Translations under genes and position numbers: made by a program | The notes under the pieces: generated by a model | The model's input: the letters and a program-made list of their open reading frames with translations, nothing else | Databases searched by the model: none | Told to the model about the DNA's origin: nothing | Shown here: one piece after another, positions 41,499-54,800 of the stretch | Position numbering within the stretch: position 1 is the stretch's first letter | Layout: each line of letters begins with the position of its first letter | Assembly (NCBI GenBank): GCA_963931865.1 | Contig: OZ007505.1 | Location: 7,499,415-7,563,414, forward strand | Direction of reading: 5' to 3' | Length of the DNA stretch: 64,000 nt | DNA from: Axinella damicornis | Lineage: Eukaryota > Porifera > Demospongiae > Axinellida > Axinellidae

Positions 41499-44400
41499 TG
41501 TAATCAACACTACATTTACTGAATATCCTACAGTGACAGTGTTGAATACTTCAGGTGCAACAAGCAGGTGGAACGAACGGGGAGGACAGATGCGCGCATG
41601 CGCGCGCAAGCAGAGCTCTATGCACCAATATTTGGCGTGCGCGCGCGGTCCCGCCTCTCCTCTCGAGTTCTCGATCACTAACTGACAGGCGCCTGCCTGG
41701 TGACAAGTCAACATAATAGTTTGATGCTAGAGGTTAGTAAAGATCATAGACGTCGTACGTGTAGTGGTGTAGTCAAGTTGGATGAAAAATGCCGGCTAAG
41801 TACAAAGCTAGTCTACCAGCATGCACCTTTAGTCCCACGTTTTAGCCCTCTACTGTGCCTTTTACCATTCGTGGTGGGGTGTTCTGAATTACCCTCAGGT
41901 GTTTACTTGCAATAGGGTAGTGTAAAATTAAATTCAAACTGAATAATATCGTTGCTGTAGCACTGCTTACTATAATAGTAGACTAGCTAGCTACCTTGTA
42001 TCCAAGAGCTAGCTAGTTAGCTAGCTAGCTAAACATTGCTCGTGTATCTTAGGCTCCATTGTTTTATTCTGCATGCTTAGAACATTATCAGTCCCACATC
42101 CAGCTTTTCGTCGCTTGCAGTACAAAAAGCTGGGTGTGGGACTGGGAACGAGGCTAGGTATCTGTAGTGTCTTCACAGAAGTTAGAGAGTCGAATATGTG
42201 GGTCTAGAGCAGCTGTCAGGAGAATTATATCCTTAAATGTATGATAACACCCTAGGACTGGTTTGGAATGTGTGGCAATTGAATACATTGTGTTTGCAGG
42301 ATTTGGAGGCAAATTGCGTTCTTGTGGTATCATACATAACGTAACATATAATGGATGTCTACACTCAAAGCAAACTTTAAAAGTCCTACGAAAATTACAA
42401 CACCACAACAAGGTTAAAAAAATGTAAGCAAGCCTATTATTCAAGATAGCACAGTGGCGGATCCAGAGGGGGTTCCTAGGGTTCCATAGAACCCTCCTTT
42501 CAAAGAGAACCACATTTGATCAGACCGCATTCTATGTGGTTGTAATCTGTCGACGATGAGCAGAAGGAAGCTAACAGCCCCACCCATGACTGTTTTTTTT
42601 AAAGAGAGCAGCGTGCCCAGGCTGGCAACTTCTGAATCAGTACCTATAGCACTCGACGTGACTCCAGACATCAATACTTAGCTGCTGGTTACTTAGTCAA
42701 TCTTCTTTGCGTCTGGGAACGTGTCCAGAATGCATAGAGATGCTACGAGAGTGCTTCCTGATCGCTAAAAAGAACACGCAAAAGAAATTTCCCGCGCAGC
42801 TCTGAGCACACACCTTCGGCGGTGCGCTGTGCCAACCAACCAGCTGAACCTCCCTTCCTAAATTTCTGGATCCACCACTGTAGCAGAATTGAATTACTCA
42901 ATACATAGGAAAGAGAATTAACTGTGCCCACCATTATTATTACTGGCCCATCCCAGTTTGTTAATTGGTTTTGCTGTTGTGTTGTGCTGTAGGATTGTTG
43001 TGCTAGTGCTGTTGTGTTGTCCTGTGGTTTGTTGGGCACCTTCATGCTTTCCGGTTCTCTCTGTTGCATTGCCTGGCCCCAGCCATTGCATCTATATTAC
43101 AGCTATGCGTATTGCGACAGCTTGACTCCATCTCCAATTAAACTCTGTGCTCACAATATAGGGGAAATCCATCCACTTGTCACTAAATATACAGCAGCAA
43201 AGTTGGCTGGAAGCATTCTAGATTAGAGATGGAACAGCTTGGATATATGCCCATAATACCTGTGGATATACAACAACAGAGGATTGTAATTATTGCTTCC
43301 AGTCATACAATTTTGTTAGCTGTGTACGTTACCCACCTGGAGCAGGATTTATTTCACAGTAACACCCCACACAATAATGTACCCAGCTCTACTTCTTCCC
43401 AGACCCAGACCTCCGCCCAGCTTTTGTTGCTTGCAGTGTGAAATGTGGGGGATAGTTTATCACGTGAGTAATGTCAATTGAGGGTAGAAATAAGGCATAG
43501 AGAGGTTGAATGTGGGTGGACTAACTACAGGCCATACCCCATATATGAAGCTGGAGCATTAAGCACTCAACCGTTAGGTGCAGTGACCAATGATTAACAG
43601 TAGCCACGCTCCAAACATTATGTAGAGAGAGTGCTTCATAGAAAAGCGTTGTTTTAACATTTAACACAGCTGTGAAACACATTTTCAGCGAACAGTGGTC
43701 TAGCAGCTGATGCGATTCAGAGTCATGGGGCATGGATAATTGGGCTGCTGTATACAATAGAGTGACATGGTAATGCTGTTAGGCATGCAGCACTCACAAG
43801 TAAGAACTGCACAGCACTGGTATAAGATTTCACATGTGATAGGCATGAAGAGCAGCCAGAGGTAAAAGAGCTAGGTGGTGGAGGATGAGTGTAGGTCTGC
43901 TCTGCTTCTCCCCTCCCAACACACACACACCTTTCTGCTGTGGTCACTGGAATGCAGTCATGACTGACTCCATTCCATGATATTCAAGACTTGTTTACAC
44001 CAAATCCAAGAATGCTCCCCAACAGAGTTATGAATATAAAGCCTGCTATGACTACAGTGAACACAATGAGTTTCATAGCATAACATCGTCATCGGATCAG
44101 ACAACAGAGAAAAAGGTGAAAGGAGTGCACTAATCACACTAGGGTGATATATGATGGTTTATTCTGTCATTCTGTAGCCTTCTTGCTTTGAAAACAGCAA
44201 TACGTACATATGTCTTGCTTTCCATATTGGCTAATTGAGTAATAAATTCATTTTTCTAACATTATTCACACACACAGGTACACGTTGCCTAGCAACTTTG
44301 GCATTGCATGTAGCCATGAAATTAGTCACATCATGGCTACTGCATGGGTTGTAGTATATAGGTGTTCTAACTGTATTTTTTGCACCGAAGCTGATAGTAC

Positions 44401-45863
44401 GATTGTACATATAGGAAAGAAATTATGACCACATCTTTATTCTGTTGTCCATTATCAAGGGAAATTAGGCCAAGCAAGTGGGGAGTGCTCTATACTCTTC
44501 CCGTTGGGGAAACAAGAGATATACCCCACAACAACAGAACACATAATTATGTGACCCTCTCATGAACTTATGCGTAGTACAATTTTGAAAGCAAAACAAT
44601 TTGTATCTATGGAGTGCTTTGCATGATGTAAATGAAATGTGAGTACATGCCTGCAACAACTCCGGAGTATGCTGTCTCAATGTACTGATCTGTGATCACG
44701 ATTGAGTGGTGAAAATTGGTAACTTTCTATGGCTCATATCCTACAAACACTAGAGATGTATGCTGTAAGTGGAGAAGTGGCATGCTACTCTAGTTTAATC
44801 GCCAACATGCTCACATCAGCTCCAAGAATGTAACTGCTAAGATTCCTGATGTGATGGCCTAGTTGTCTGACTCTCATCAGTTTATGCAATGTTTGACTTT
44901 CCTGCTCAGTAAAACCTACACCGGGGTTGTTTCTGCCTATATAGGTTAGGGTGTTTGAGTTACAGTTTTGCAGGTTGTTCTCCCTTGTGACTTGTGGTGC
45001 AGCTGTGCATGAACCTAGTGCAATATTCATGCACTAATGGAGGTGGGATGTACAATATTCACCTCATAGAGGAATGCATTCCATTGTGGGGTGAGCCTGA
45101 ACAAGCATGACCGAGTGCAATATACATGCACTAATGGAGGTAGGATGCTACAGTATTCACCTCCTAGAGGAATGCAATCCATTGTGGGATGAGCCTGAAC
45201 AAGCATGACACATGCCCATAATTGTGAAATAGCTGCAACTGTGTTGTATTGTAGTTGTGAAGTCGATGGTAGGTTGCTGTGTGTGCAGTCATTGCAGCCA
45301 CTCAGTTGGCTCTCCAAGCCGGTCTATGATGAAGTGTGTGTGTATACATACTGTTTGAGAGTGTACGTAGCACTGGCTAATCAGTGAGGCTTTGCCAGAG
45401 GGTGTATCATGGGAGAGAGCCAGCAACACAACAGTGACATGTACTTAGTATATACTTGGGTCCCCCATGGCATTCATCTGCTGCAAGAGTGCATAAGTAG
45501 ACCATGGGGGTGCGGTCTACTTATGCGCTCTTTTCTGCTGTTATGAGACATCGAGAGTGTGCTGTCAGCTGGGCCTTGTTATCTGTGCTGCTGAACGTAT
45601 GGTGTGCTGGACGAGTGTGCAGTATGTGTAAATGACACCATGTGTGTTTCTGCTTCATCCTGTTTACTCACTGCCTGTGATGTGGATAGTACTTTGATAT
45701 GACCGCACTTGGAAATCCGCTCATTGTGTGTAGTGTCTTGTGAATGTGCACCTTGCTCAGGCTTGCCCTACAATGTACTGAGTATTGACTTTTCTGTCCA
45801 CATGATAGCTGAACTCTGTTCGCTGAAAGAGAAGCTGCTTTAGAGTTTGAGGCATTTGGGGCA
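41499..45863. other. Repeat-rich intergenic region
   Basis: No gene recognised. An NRF1-like run (ATGCGCGCATGCGCGCG, 41591-41607) lies about 95 bp upstream of the zinc-binding-type gene and may be its promoter. Hairpin 42090-42155 (agtcccacatccagcttttc ... aagctgggtgtgggact). hAT-like MITE 42452-42880. A two-copy tandem of about 101 bp spans 45029-45210 (catgcactaatggaggt...). Hairpin 45490-45535 (aagagtgcataagtagac/gtctacttatgcgctctt). Frames of 60-100 codons show no recognisable content. Confidence 0.5.
42452..42880. mobile_element. hAT-like MITE, CAGTGGCGGATCCAG termini
   Basis: The left end CAGTGGCGGATCCAGAGG and the right end CTGGATCCACCACTG are inverted. CAGTGGCGGATCCAG is the kind of terminus common in hAT-type non-autonomous elements. 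Only a 5-bp TAGCA direct repeat flanks it, so the 8-bp duplication is not clear. Confidence 0.65.
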
Positions 45864-48800
45864 ATGGCAGAGGCACCTCCCTCCAGCTCAATCACAGATG
45901 ATGAGGCCCTGTTGGAAAGTGAGGAAGGAGATGAGAAAGATAACAATGCAAGGTAAGTGGTAGTCATCTGACTGTATCTGGTGATGGCTTACTGAAGCAA
46001 TGTCCAGGCATGCCAATGTCTGCATGGAAACGCATGATTATGGGCAGAGATGTAGGCAAAATGAGATACAGGCCAATTCCATGTAAATCTCTGGCAGTGT
46101 TGGGGGTAAATTCATCAATGAGATTGCACTAGAATGGAAATCTAGTGCATCAGGCTAACTTTGCTGTTGTGAATACCATTACCTCACTGCCACTGAAGAA
46201 ATCCTGGAATGTGGGTCAGATATGAAGAGAGTGTGGTTTGGGGATAGCTAGCTGATTGAAGAATTGTAACATTAGATGATAAATTTGCTCTATTGTTTGC
46301 TTGGGACATTATTGGCGGTGTGAAGACCCCCTCCATTTTCCATTCCCAAGCTACCGTCCTGTCCCACCTTTTGTACATATGCATGTACTACAAATCCAGA
46401 ACCCGGGATGGCCTGGAAATACAACTGCAACTACCCCCCCAATCACCTTGGATGGGGACATAGCTGGGTGCCACATTTGCAACCAGTTACATGTGATATT
46501 TGTTCCTTGACAGCAGCAATTCAGACCAAGAAATGAGTGATCGTTCATCGGTAAGCTGCTATATTCTGCCAAGTTATAAAGTTGTAATCTGACTTGCAAC
46601 CCAACAAGGGCTACCGTATTTCCGCGATCAAATGCTGCGGCTACTATTTATTTCATCACGCAATTTACTGCGGTTACTATTCCAGGGCGGCCACTAATCA
46701 AAGACGGCGTTAATTAAACTCAGCAAGTGAGGAAACTGATTGGAGTACCGTGTATGCACAAAGAAGAAGTTTTGTCTCAGTCCTGGCCCGTGCGGTACCG
46801 TCGTAATCATCCCAACAAAACGGTAGGAAACGCCAAAGCCATCACTGTCATGAAAGATTTTGCCGTTCACACATCGCTCGCCCCCCGTGCCTCGACATCA
46901 GAAAACTTAGACAGCTCTCGGGCAATATGACCAACAATCAGTTCTCCTCTCCTCACGCTCACAGCGAAACAATCACGGTCCTCGAGGGCTAGACAAAGCT
47001 CTTCGATCAATTGCCGACCTTTCGAATACTAGCCGCGGCTACTAAACAAGGGCGGTGTTTATTTCAATCAGCCCTCCCGGAGGTGCGGCTATTATTTGAG
47101 GGCGGCCACTAATCGAGTGCAGCATTTTGATTGCAGAAAATACGGTATGTCTCACAAGAGTGCATCAAAATTAAGAGGGAGAAAGAGTGTGTAATTATGT
47201 CTCAACAGTGGCATGTGATGCGACTTGCAAAAGGAAAGGAACAAAGGTTGTGCTATAGCTAATTACTGAAGCAATCTGGACAAAGTTTCCTTAGTATCAA
47301 TGCGTTTAACTGCATACCTTGTTGGGATTGACTTTTATCTGTGTTATGAGTGATAAAATTGTTTGATCATGGTCTCATATTTTGCTCCTTTCCCCACTTG
47401 GTACACTGTGAACTTGTGCATTAACTCATACTCAGGAGGTAAGTTTTGTTTGTATGGTCGCGTTTGACTGCATTGTCATGATTGACTTATCTGTGTTATG
47501 AGTGATAAAATTGTTTGATAATGATCTCATATTTTGCTCCTTTCCCTCTTGGCACTGTGAACTGGTGCATTAACTCATACTCAGGAGGTAAGCTTTGTTT
47601 GTATGGTCGCGTTTGACTGCATTGTCATGATTGACTTATCTGTGTTATGAGTGATAAAATTGTTTGATAACGATCTCATATTTTGCTCCTTTTCCCTCTT
47701 GGCGCTGTGAACTGGTGCATTAACTCATACTCAGCTGGTAAGTTTTGTTTGTATAGTCACGTTTGTCTGCATTGTCATGATTGACTTATCTGTGTTATGA
47801 GTGATAAAATTGTTTGATAATGATCTCATATTTTGCTCCTTTCCCCACTTGGTACACTGTGAACTGGTGCATTAACTCATACTCAGGAGGTAAGTTTTGT
47901 TTGTATGGTCGCGTTTGACTGCATTGTCATGATTGACTTATCTGTGTTATGAGTGATAAAATTGTTTGATAATGATCTCATATTTTGCTCCTTTCCCCAC
48001 TTGGTACACTGTGAACTTGTGCATTAACTCATATTCAGCGGGTAAGTTTTGTTTGTATTGTCGCATTTGACTGCTTTGTCATGATTGACTTTTATCTGTG
48101 TTATGAGTGATAAAATTGTTTGATAACGATCTCATATTTTGCTCCTTTTCCCTCTTGGTACACTGTGAACTGGTGCATTAACTCATACTCAGGTGGTAAG
48201 TTTTGTTTGTATGGTCGCGTTTGTCTGCATTGTCATGATTGACTTATCTGTGTTATTAAATTGTTTGATAGTGATCTCATATTTTGCTCCTTTTCCCTCT
48301 TGGTACACTGTGAACTGGTGCATTAACTCATATTCAGCTGGTAAGTTTTGTTTGTATGGTTGCATTTGACTGCTTTGTCATGATTGACTTTTATCTGTGT
48401 TATGAGTGATAAAATTGTTTGATAACGATCTCATATTTTGCTCCTTTTCCCTCTTGGTACACTGTGAACTGGTGCATTAACTCATATTCAGCTGGTAAGT
48501 TTTGTTTGTATGGTTGCATTTGACTGCTTTGTCATGATTGACTTTTATCTGTGTTATGAGTCATAAAATTGTTTGATAATGATCTCATATTTTGCTCCTT
48601 TTCCCTCTTGGTACACTGTGAACTGGTGCATTAACTCATACTCAGGAGGTAAGTTTTGTTTGGATGGTCGCGTTTGACTGCATTGTCATGATTGACTTAT
48701 CTGTGTTATGAGTGATAAAATTGTTTGATAACAATCTCATATTTTGCTCCTTTTCCCACTTGGTACCCTGTGAACTGGTGCATTAACTCATACTCAGGAG

Positions 48801-51800
48801 GTAAGTTTTGTTTGTATAGTCGCGTTTGACTGCAATGTCATGATTGACTTATCTGTGTTATGAGTGATAAAATTGTTTGATAATGATCTCATATTTTGCT
48901 CCTTTTCCCTCTTGGTACACTGTGAACTGGTGCATTAACTCATACTCAGGTGGTAAGTTTTGTTTGTATGGTCGCGTTTGTCTGCATTGTCATGATTGAC
49001 TTATCTGTGTTATGAGTGATAAAATTGTTTGATAATGATCTCATATTTTGCTCCTTTTCCCTCTTGGTACACTGTGAACTGGTGCATTAACTCATACTCA
49101 GGAGGTAAGTTTTGTTTGGATGGTCGCGTTTGACTGCATTGTCATGATTGACTTATCTGTGTTATGAGTCATAAAATTGTTTGATAACGATCTCATATTT
49201 TGCTCATTTCCCCACTTGGTACACTGTGAACTGGTGCATTAACTCATATTCAGCGGGTAAGTTTTGTTTGTATGGTCGCGTTTGACTGCAATGTCATGAT
49301 TGACTTATCTGTGTTATGAGTGATAAAATTGTTTGATAATGATCTCATATTTTGCTCCTTTTCCCTCTTGGCACTGTGAACTTGTGCATTAACTCATACT
49401 CAGGTGGTAAGTTTTGTTTGTATGGTCGCGTTTGTCTGCATTGTCATGATTGACTTATCTGTGTTATGAGTGATAAAATCGTTTGATAATGATCTCATAT
49501 TTTGCTCCTTTCCCCACTTGGTACACTGTGAACTTGTGCATTAACTCATATTCAGCGGGTAAGTTTTGTTTGTATTGTCGCATTTGACTGCTTTGTCATG
49601 ATTGACTTTTATCTGTGTTATGAGTGATAAAATTGTTTGATAATGATCTCATATTTTGCTCCTTTTCCCTCTTGGTACACTGTGAACTGGTGCATTAACT
49701 CATACTCAGGAGGTAAGTTTTGTTTGTATGGTCGCGTTTGTCTGCATTGTCATGATTGACTTATCTGTGTTATGAGTGATAAAATTGTTTGATAACAATC
49801 TCATATTTTGCTCCTTTTCCCTCTTGGTACACTGTGAACTGGTGCATTAACTCATACTCAGGTGGTAAGTTTTGTTTGTATGGTCGCGTTTGTCTGCATT
49901 GTCATGATTGACTTATCTGTGTTATGAGTGATAAATTGTTTGATAACGATCTCATATTTTGCTCCTTTTCCCTCTTGGTACACTGTGAACTGGTGCATTA
50001 ACTCATACTCAGCTGGTAAGTTTTGTTTGTATGGTCGCGTTTGTCTGCATTGTCATGATTGACTTATCTGTGTTATGAGTGATAAAATTGTTTGATAATG
50101 ATCTCATATTTTGATCCTTTCCCCACTTGGTACACTGTGAACTGGTGCATTAACTCATATTCAGCGGGTACGTTTTGTTTGTATGGTCGCGTTTGACTGC
50201 ATTGTCATAATAATATTGACTTTTATGTGTGTTATAAGTGGTAAAGTTGTTTGATAATGATCACGTATTTTGCTCCTTTTCAACTTGGTACACTGTGATC
50301 AGGTGCATTCATTCATACTCAGTGGATATGTTTCGTTTGTATGGATGCGTTTTACTACAATTTTAGTAATGACTTTTGTCTATAATGATCACATATTTTA
50401 CTTCTCCCCACTTGGTACACTGTGAACTGGTGCATTAACTCATACTCAGAAGGTAACTTGTTTGTGTAGACGTACCGTAGATCGGGAACTTTTCGTTGTT
50501 AAAATGTTTTCGTAGTTGCCATCAACCATGAAATTTTAACACACGAAATTTATTTACAACAGATAATTTTTTACGGTCAGCTTCGTCATGGATAATATAT
50601 TATAGACTACAAGTCCATGGCCGCATGTAAACTATAGAGTACTGAATTCACCTGTGCCGCGCTCACGGCCTTCTGCGATTCTTCAAGCCCGCAGATGGAC
50701 TCCCCGATCCCATTACATCTCTGTCGCTTTCCGTTCCTTCGTGAGGTATTGTCTCAGAAAATTCTACACACGAAATATTTTTAACACGAAAATTTTCCGA
50801 TCTACGGTATTTGACCACATGCAATGTCAGGATTGACTTTTAGCTTGTGAGTGATAAAATAATTTCTGAATCAAAGCTCCTTTGTCATAATTATGGTCCT
50901 CAGTCTGTTACTGACAAGAGTTGCTGAATGTAGAAATGAGTGAGAACTCTATGAAGCTTCACCAAAGCCTGACCACAGATTCAAGGAGAAGAAAGCGCCA
51001 TTAATATTGGCTGCTTTAAGAGCAAATGAAGGACTGCTAGCTATATGCTAATGTCCTGGACACCCATCATCTAGGAGCATGGTGTACATAGCTTTGTCCT
51101 CTCAACTAATGGACATGTCATTGTGAATCTAGCCCAGGAACCAAGAGTTGGGCTAATACCTTCCTGTAATCAAAATCGCAAGTTACTGTTCCATAATGTT
51201 AGTGAAATGCACAATTAGTTTTCAACCAAGCCTACTACAGAGTGCTACTTTAGGTTTTCCTTCCAATAACAATTATGTATTTTCTCATTTTGATACAGAT
51301 TGCAAAACAGAAACAGTTGAAAGGTGAAGTTGTGTTCATTCACAATTGTTGCATACCGGTACTGCCAACTTTAATTAGCTACAATATACTGTGTTCTGTG
51401 AATCTGAATGGGATTTTGAGTCCAATTTATGGAACAGGAATAGTACTGGCTTTGTGGATCTAGGGGCATACTTTGTAGACACGTTTAGTGAAGGTATCCG
51501 TAGTACCCATGATGGAATGAAGTATGGTACAATGGACATTGTTATTTACCCACTTTCAAACTCCTCCCACACCCTCATTTTCCCCTGCATGGACTTTCCT
51601 TTTTTGCTTTCCTTTGATCATGATATGAATTGTGGCTAATTAGGTTATCAAGATGCTTTGAAACTTGGTGAGGTGTTGGTGGCATATGCACGAGTGATGA
51701 TGATTGGTCCAGGTGGAGTTGGGAAGAGCAGTCTTCTCAGGGGACTTATGAATCGGAAGTTACTTAGAGATGGTGATAGCACCATGCTTGCGGACACTAA

Positions 51801-54800
51801 AGTGGTAAAGAGACAGTTTTGGGCAAAAGCTGGGGAGTTTGCTGACAGCTACTGGGCTGATGTCACCGATCAAGACGAGTTCCAGGAACTTGCTGAACTA
51901 CTCAAACTTGTACTTGTAACTCTGTTAGATCATTCAAGTCCATCTCATGCTGCTGTTGAGTTGTTCTGCCCACCAGGATTCAAGTCACCAAGTACAGAAT
52001 CCCTTGGTGATGAATATGTGTCCAGCATTAAGGACGGTGTAGTTCAAAATATCCTCAAGCAGGCAGTAGAACAGGCCAACAGTCGGCCAAGAAATCCGTT
52101 TGTCCCACAATCAGAAGTGTTGATGCATGTGTGGGACTGTGGTGGTCAAACCGTCTTCCTTGATGTCCTGCCAGCCTTTCTGACATCCAGGACAATGTTC
52201 CTACTCTTTTTTGATGCACGGCAAGATCTTCTTAGCAAATGCAAGGCATCGTCTTACAAGAAGGGGAGAGTACTTTCCCAATCCGAACACAGTTTTACCA
52301 CATTGCATCTCCTAAGTCAGTGGATGGCTAGCATTCATGCTATGTGCACAAAGAATGTAACAGCCTATATCGATCCAAATGTGCTCACTACAACATCAGA
52401 AAGTGAAACTACACATACAAAGGAAGTGCATTCTGAATGCAACAAAGGGCCGCAAAGTTCTGACACCATCCACCTTAGTCAGCAAATGAAAGCACAGCAT
52501 GCTCCTGAGCATAATGCTGCAAACACCATTCCTAAGTTCCCACGTATCATTCCGATCGGTACACATGGTGATGACCCAGATGTACTAGGCAAAAGAGTTG
52601 AAATTCTCGATACCCTCAGGTCCCACTGTGAGGATAAAGCATACACTCATCTCCTCCTGGATGGTGCTATTGTCGACAACACCACTGCTGGCCATGGTGA
52701 ACATGTTGAAGACAAAGGATTCAAATACATTCGAGAGATGGTGCATCAGTTAGCTTCTAAACATCTTGCAATTCGAACACCAGTAGCTTGGGTTCTTTTT
52801 AGGAAAGTCCTTAAGAAAGTTGCAGAAGGTTACCCAATTGTCCCATATCAGCAAGCAGTTGCAGTGGGAAAAGCTTGTGCAATAGCTGAGGATGTTGTTC
52901 CCAGTGTCCTTCGTTTCTATCATGAGCTAGGTGTCTTCCTGCACTACACTGAGATTGAGAGCCTCTCTCATTGTGTCATTGCTGACCCGCAGTGGCTTGT
53001 TAAACAGCTTGGTAAGCTGCTAGCCCCGGAAGGATTCCAGCAAAACATTTTCAACCAATCGCTTTGGAAACCACTGCGAGAGAAAGGCATTCTTGTTCAA
53101 TCACTGTATGAAGCGGTCTGGGAAGGAAACAATGTACAACCACAGTCACTTGCTGATCTCCTGGAGTACTTTCTACTTGCCACTCCAATCAAGCCTCCAG
53201 CAACAGTTTCTCCACATCCAGGACGGAAATACTTCATTCCCTGTGTTCTTCAGCTCTCTTCACAGACTGCTGACAGCACAATCAAAACCCAAGGGCATGT
53301 GAAGATTTCTTCTCCTCTCCACCTCAGATTTAGCACACAATATGTGCCTCCTGGCTTCTTCACTCGCCTAGCAACTGCTCTAACCAGAGAGCCAAAATGT
53401 GAACTGGTCTTTAAGCAAGGTATCTACCGCAACAAGATGACATTTGCCTACGGCGAAGTTGATAAAATTGATGAATTTACTATCCTTGAGCACACTTCAA
53501 GCGTGGAAATCACAGTAGTTCGGACTGAACACCGCCCAAAACACATTCCAACATTTGGTAATGTGTGTTGTGATATCATGGAGCTAATTCAAGCTTGCTC
53601 TGCCACCATTCGCCAGTGGCTGCCTTTAGTGGATATGAGGGTGACCTTCAGCTGTGAGCAGTGTAAAGAAGACGAATCTCCAGTCAAGAATCACTTCATC
53701 CCCATTCCATCTGGTAGCACAACAATCTCGAAGTTACGCTGCCAAGCTGCTCATAACTGCAGTCTCACTAAGGAGCAGCAGTACTGGCTGAAAATCCCAC
53801 CCACTCCAGAGGTTTGTTGCTGCTAGGTGGATGTGTACCTTGCATTTGAATTCATTATGCCAACTAAACCCTAAAACCTGTGCCTGCATTGTTAGAGTGA
53901 ATGATGTCTCTCCAGACAATATTCAATAGTAAAAAATGTTCCCGTGTACAAGCCTGCAGACTTATGGAGATGTCTGCAGACTTATGTACACAATGTAGGT
54001 GTCTCCCATTATGTATTAGTTATTAGAGTACTTTGTTTTCATTACTGTAGAATCTGGCACAGATGGGTGATCTCAGTAATACAGAGCTGCAAGGTGTAGC
54101 TGGTGATATCCAGAAATTTGGGAAACTACAGGAGCTAGCAGATGCCTTGGAAGTTGTTCCTCTACTGGAGTCACTAGAGGGAGACACAAACGCCCCACTG
54201 ACACTACTTCAGCGATGGCGTTCTGGTGTGGAGAGTAGCGTACAGGCTCACTCCCTCTTGGTGCATCACCTCCGGTGCATTGGATTGGTGAAGACCGCCG
54301 ACAGGTGAGAAACTTTAAAAGTTTTGTTAAACTTGAATGATGAATGGTTTGTCCCTTTTGCAGACTCCATTTTCGAGAGTTTCTTTCACAATCTGACTCC
54401 TTAGCTGCAGCAAATCCTAATGCTGTAAGTTAAAGTAATGATGCTTAGGTTGGTACATAGATGGGAATACATCAGTGTTCAAAATCTGGACACCCTACAT
54501 ATAGCAATCTCTGTCTGCACTTGCACAATACAGCGTGTAGGATCATTGTTTCCTGATCCTTATCTTGATGATGTAAAATAGTCGTCATTGCGCCTTGTCA
54601 TTTCAATGTTGTTATAAGTACCAGTGGTTAACAATTGCGTTAAGAACACTGGTTTTTCTGCTCCTGTGCAGCATTTCTATCCTGTCAACCAACAGCCACC
54701 ACAGCCATACCAACTACCACCAATTCAGCTGCAATTGATAGGACAGAGCCAAGGTATATACACATGGGAAAAGGAAAATGACTATTTCCTTGCACCATAA

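Noticed and set aside
47300..50460. CRISPR-like array (regular repeats with variable insert)
   Set aside because: The invariant part is about 149 bp and the variable part only 2-3 bp. There are no spacers of 25-40 bp or cas genes, and the host is eukaryotic.
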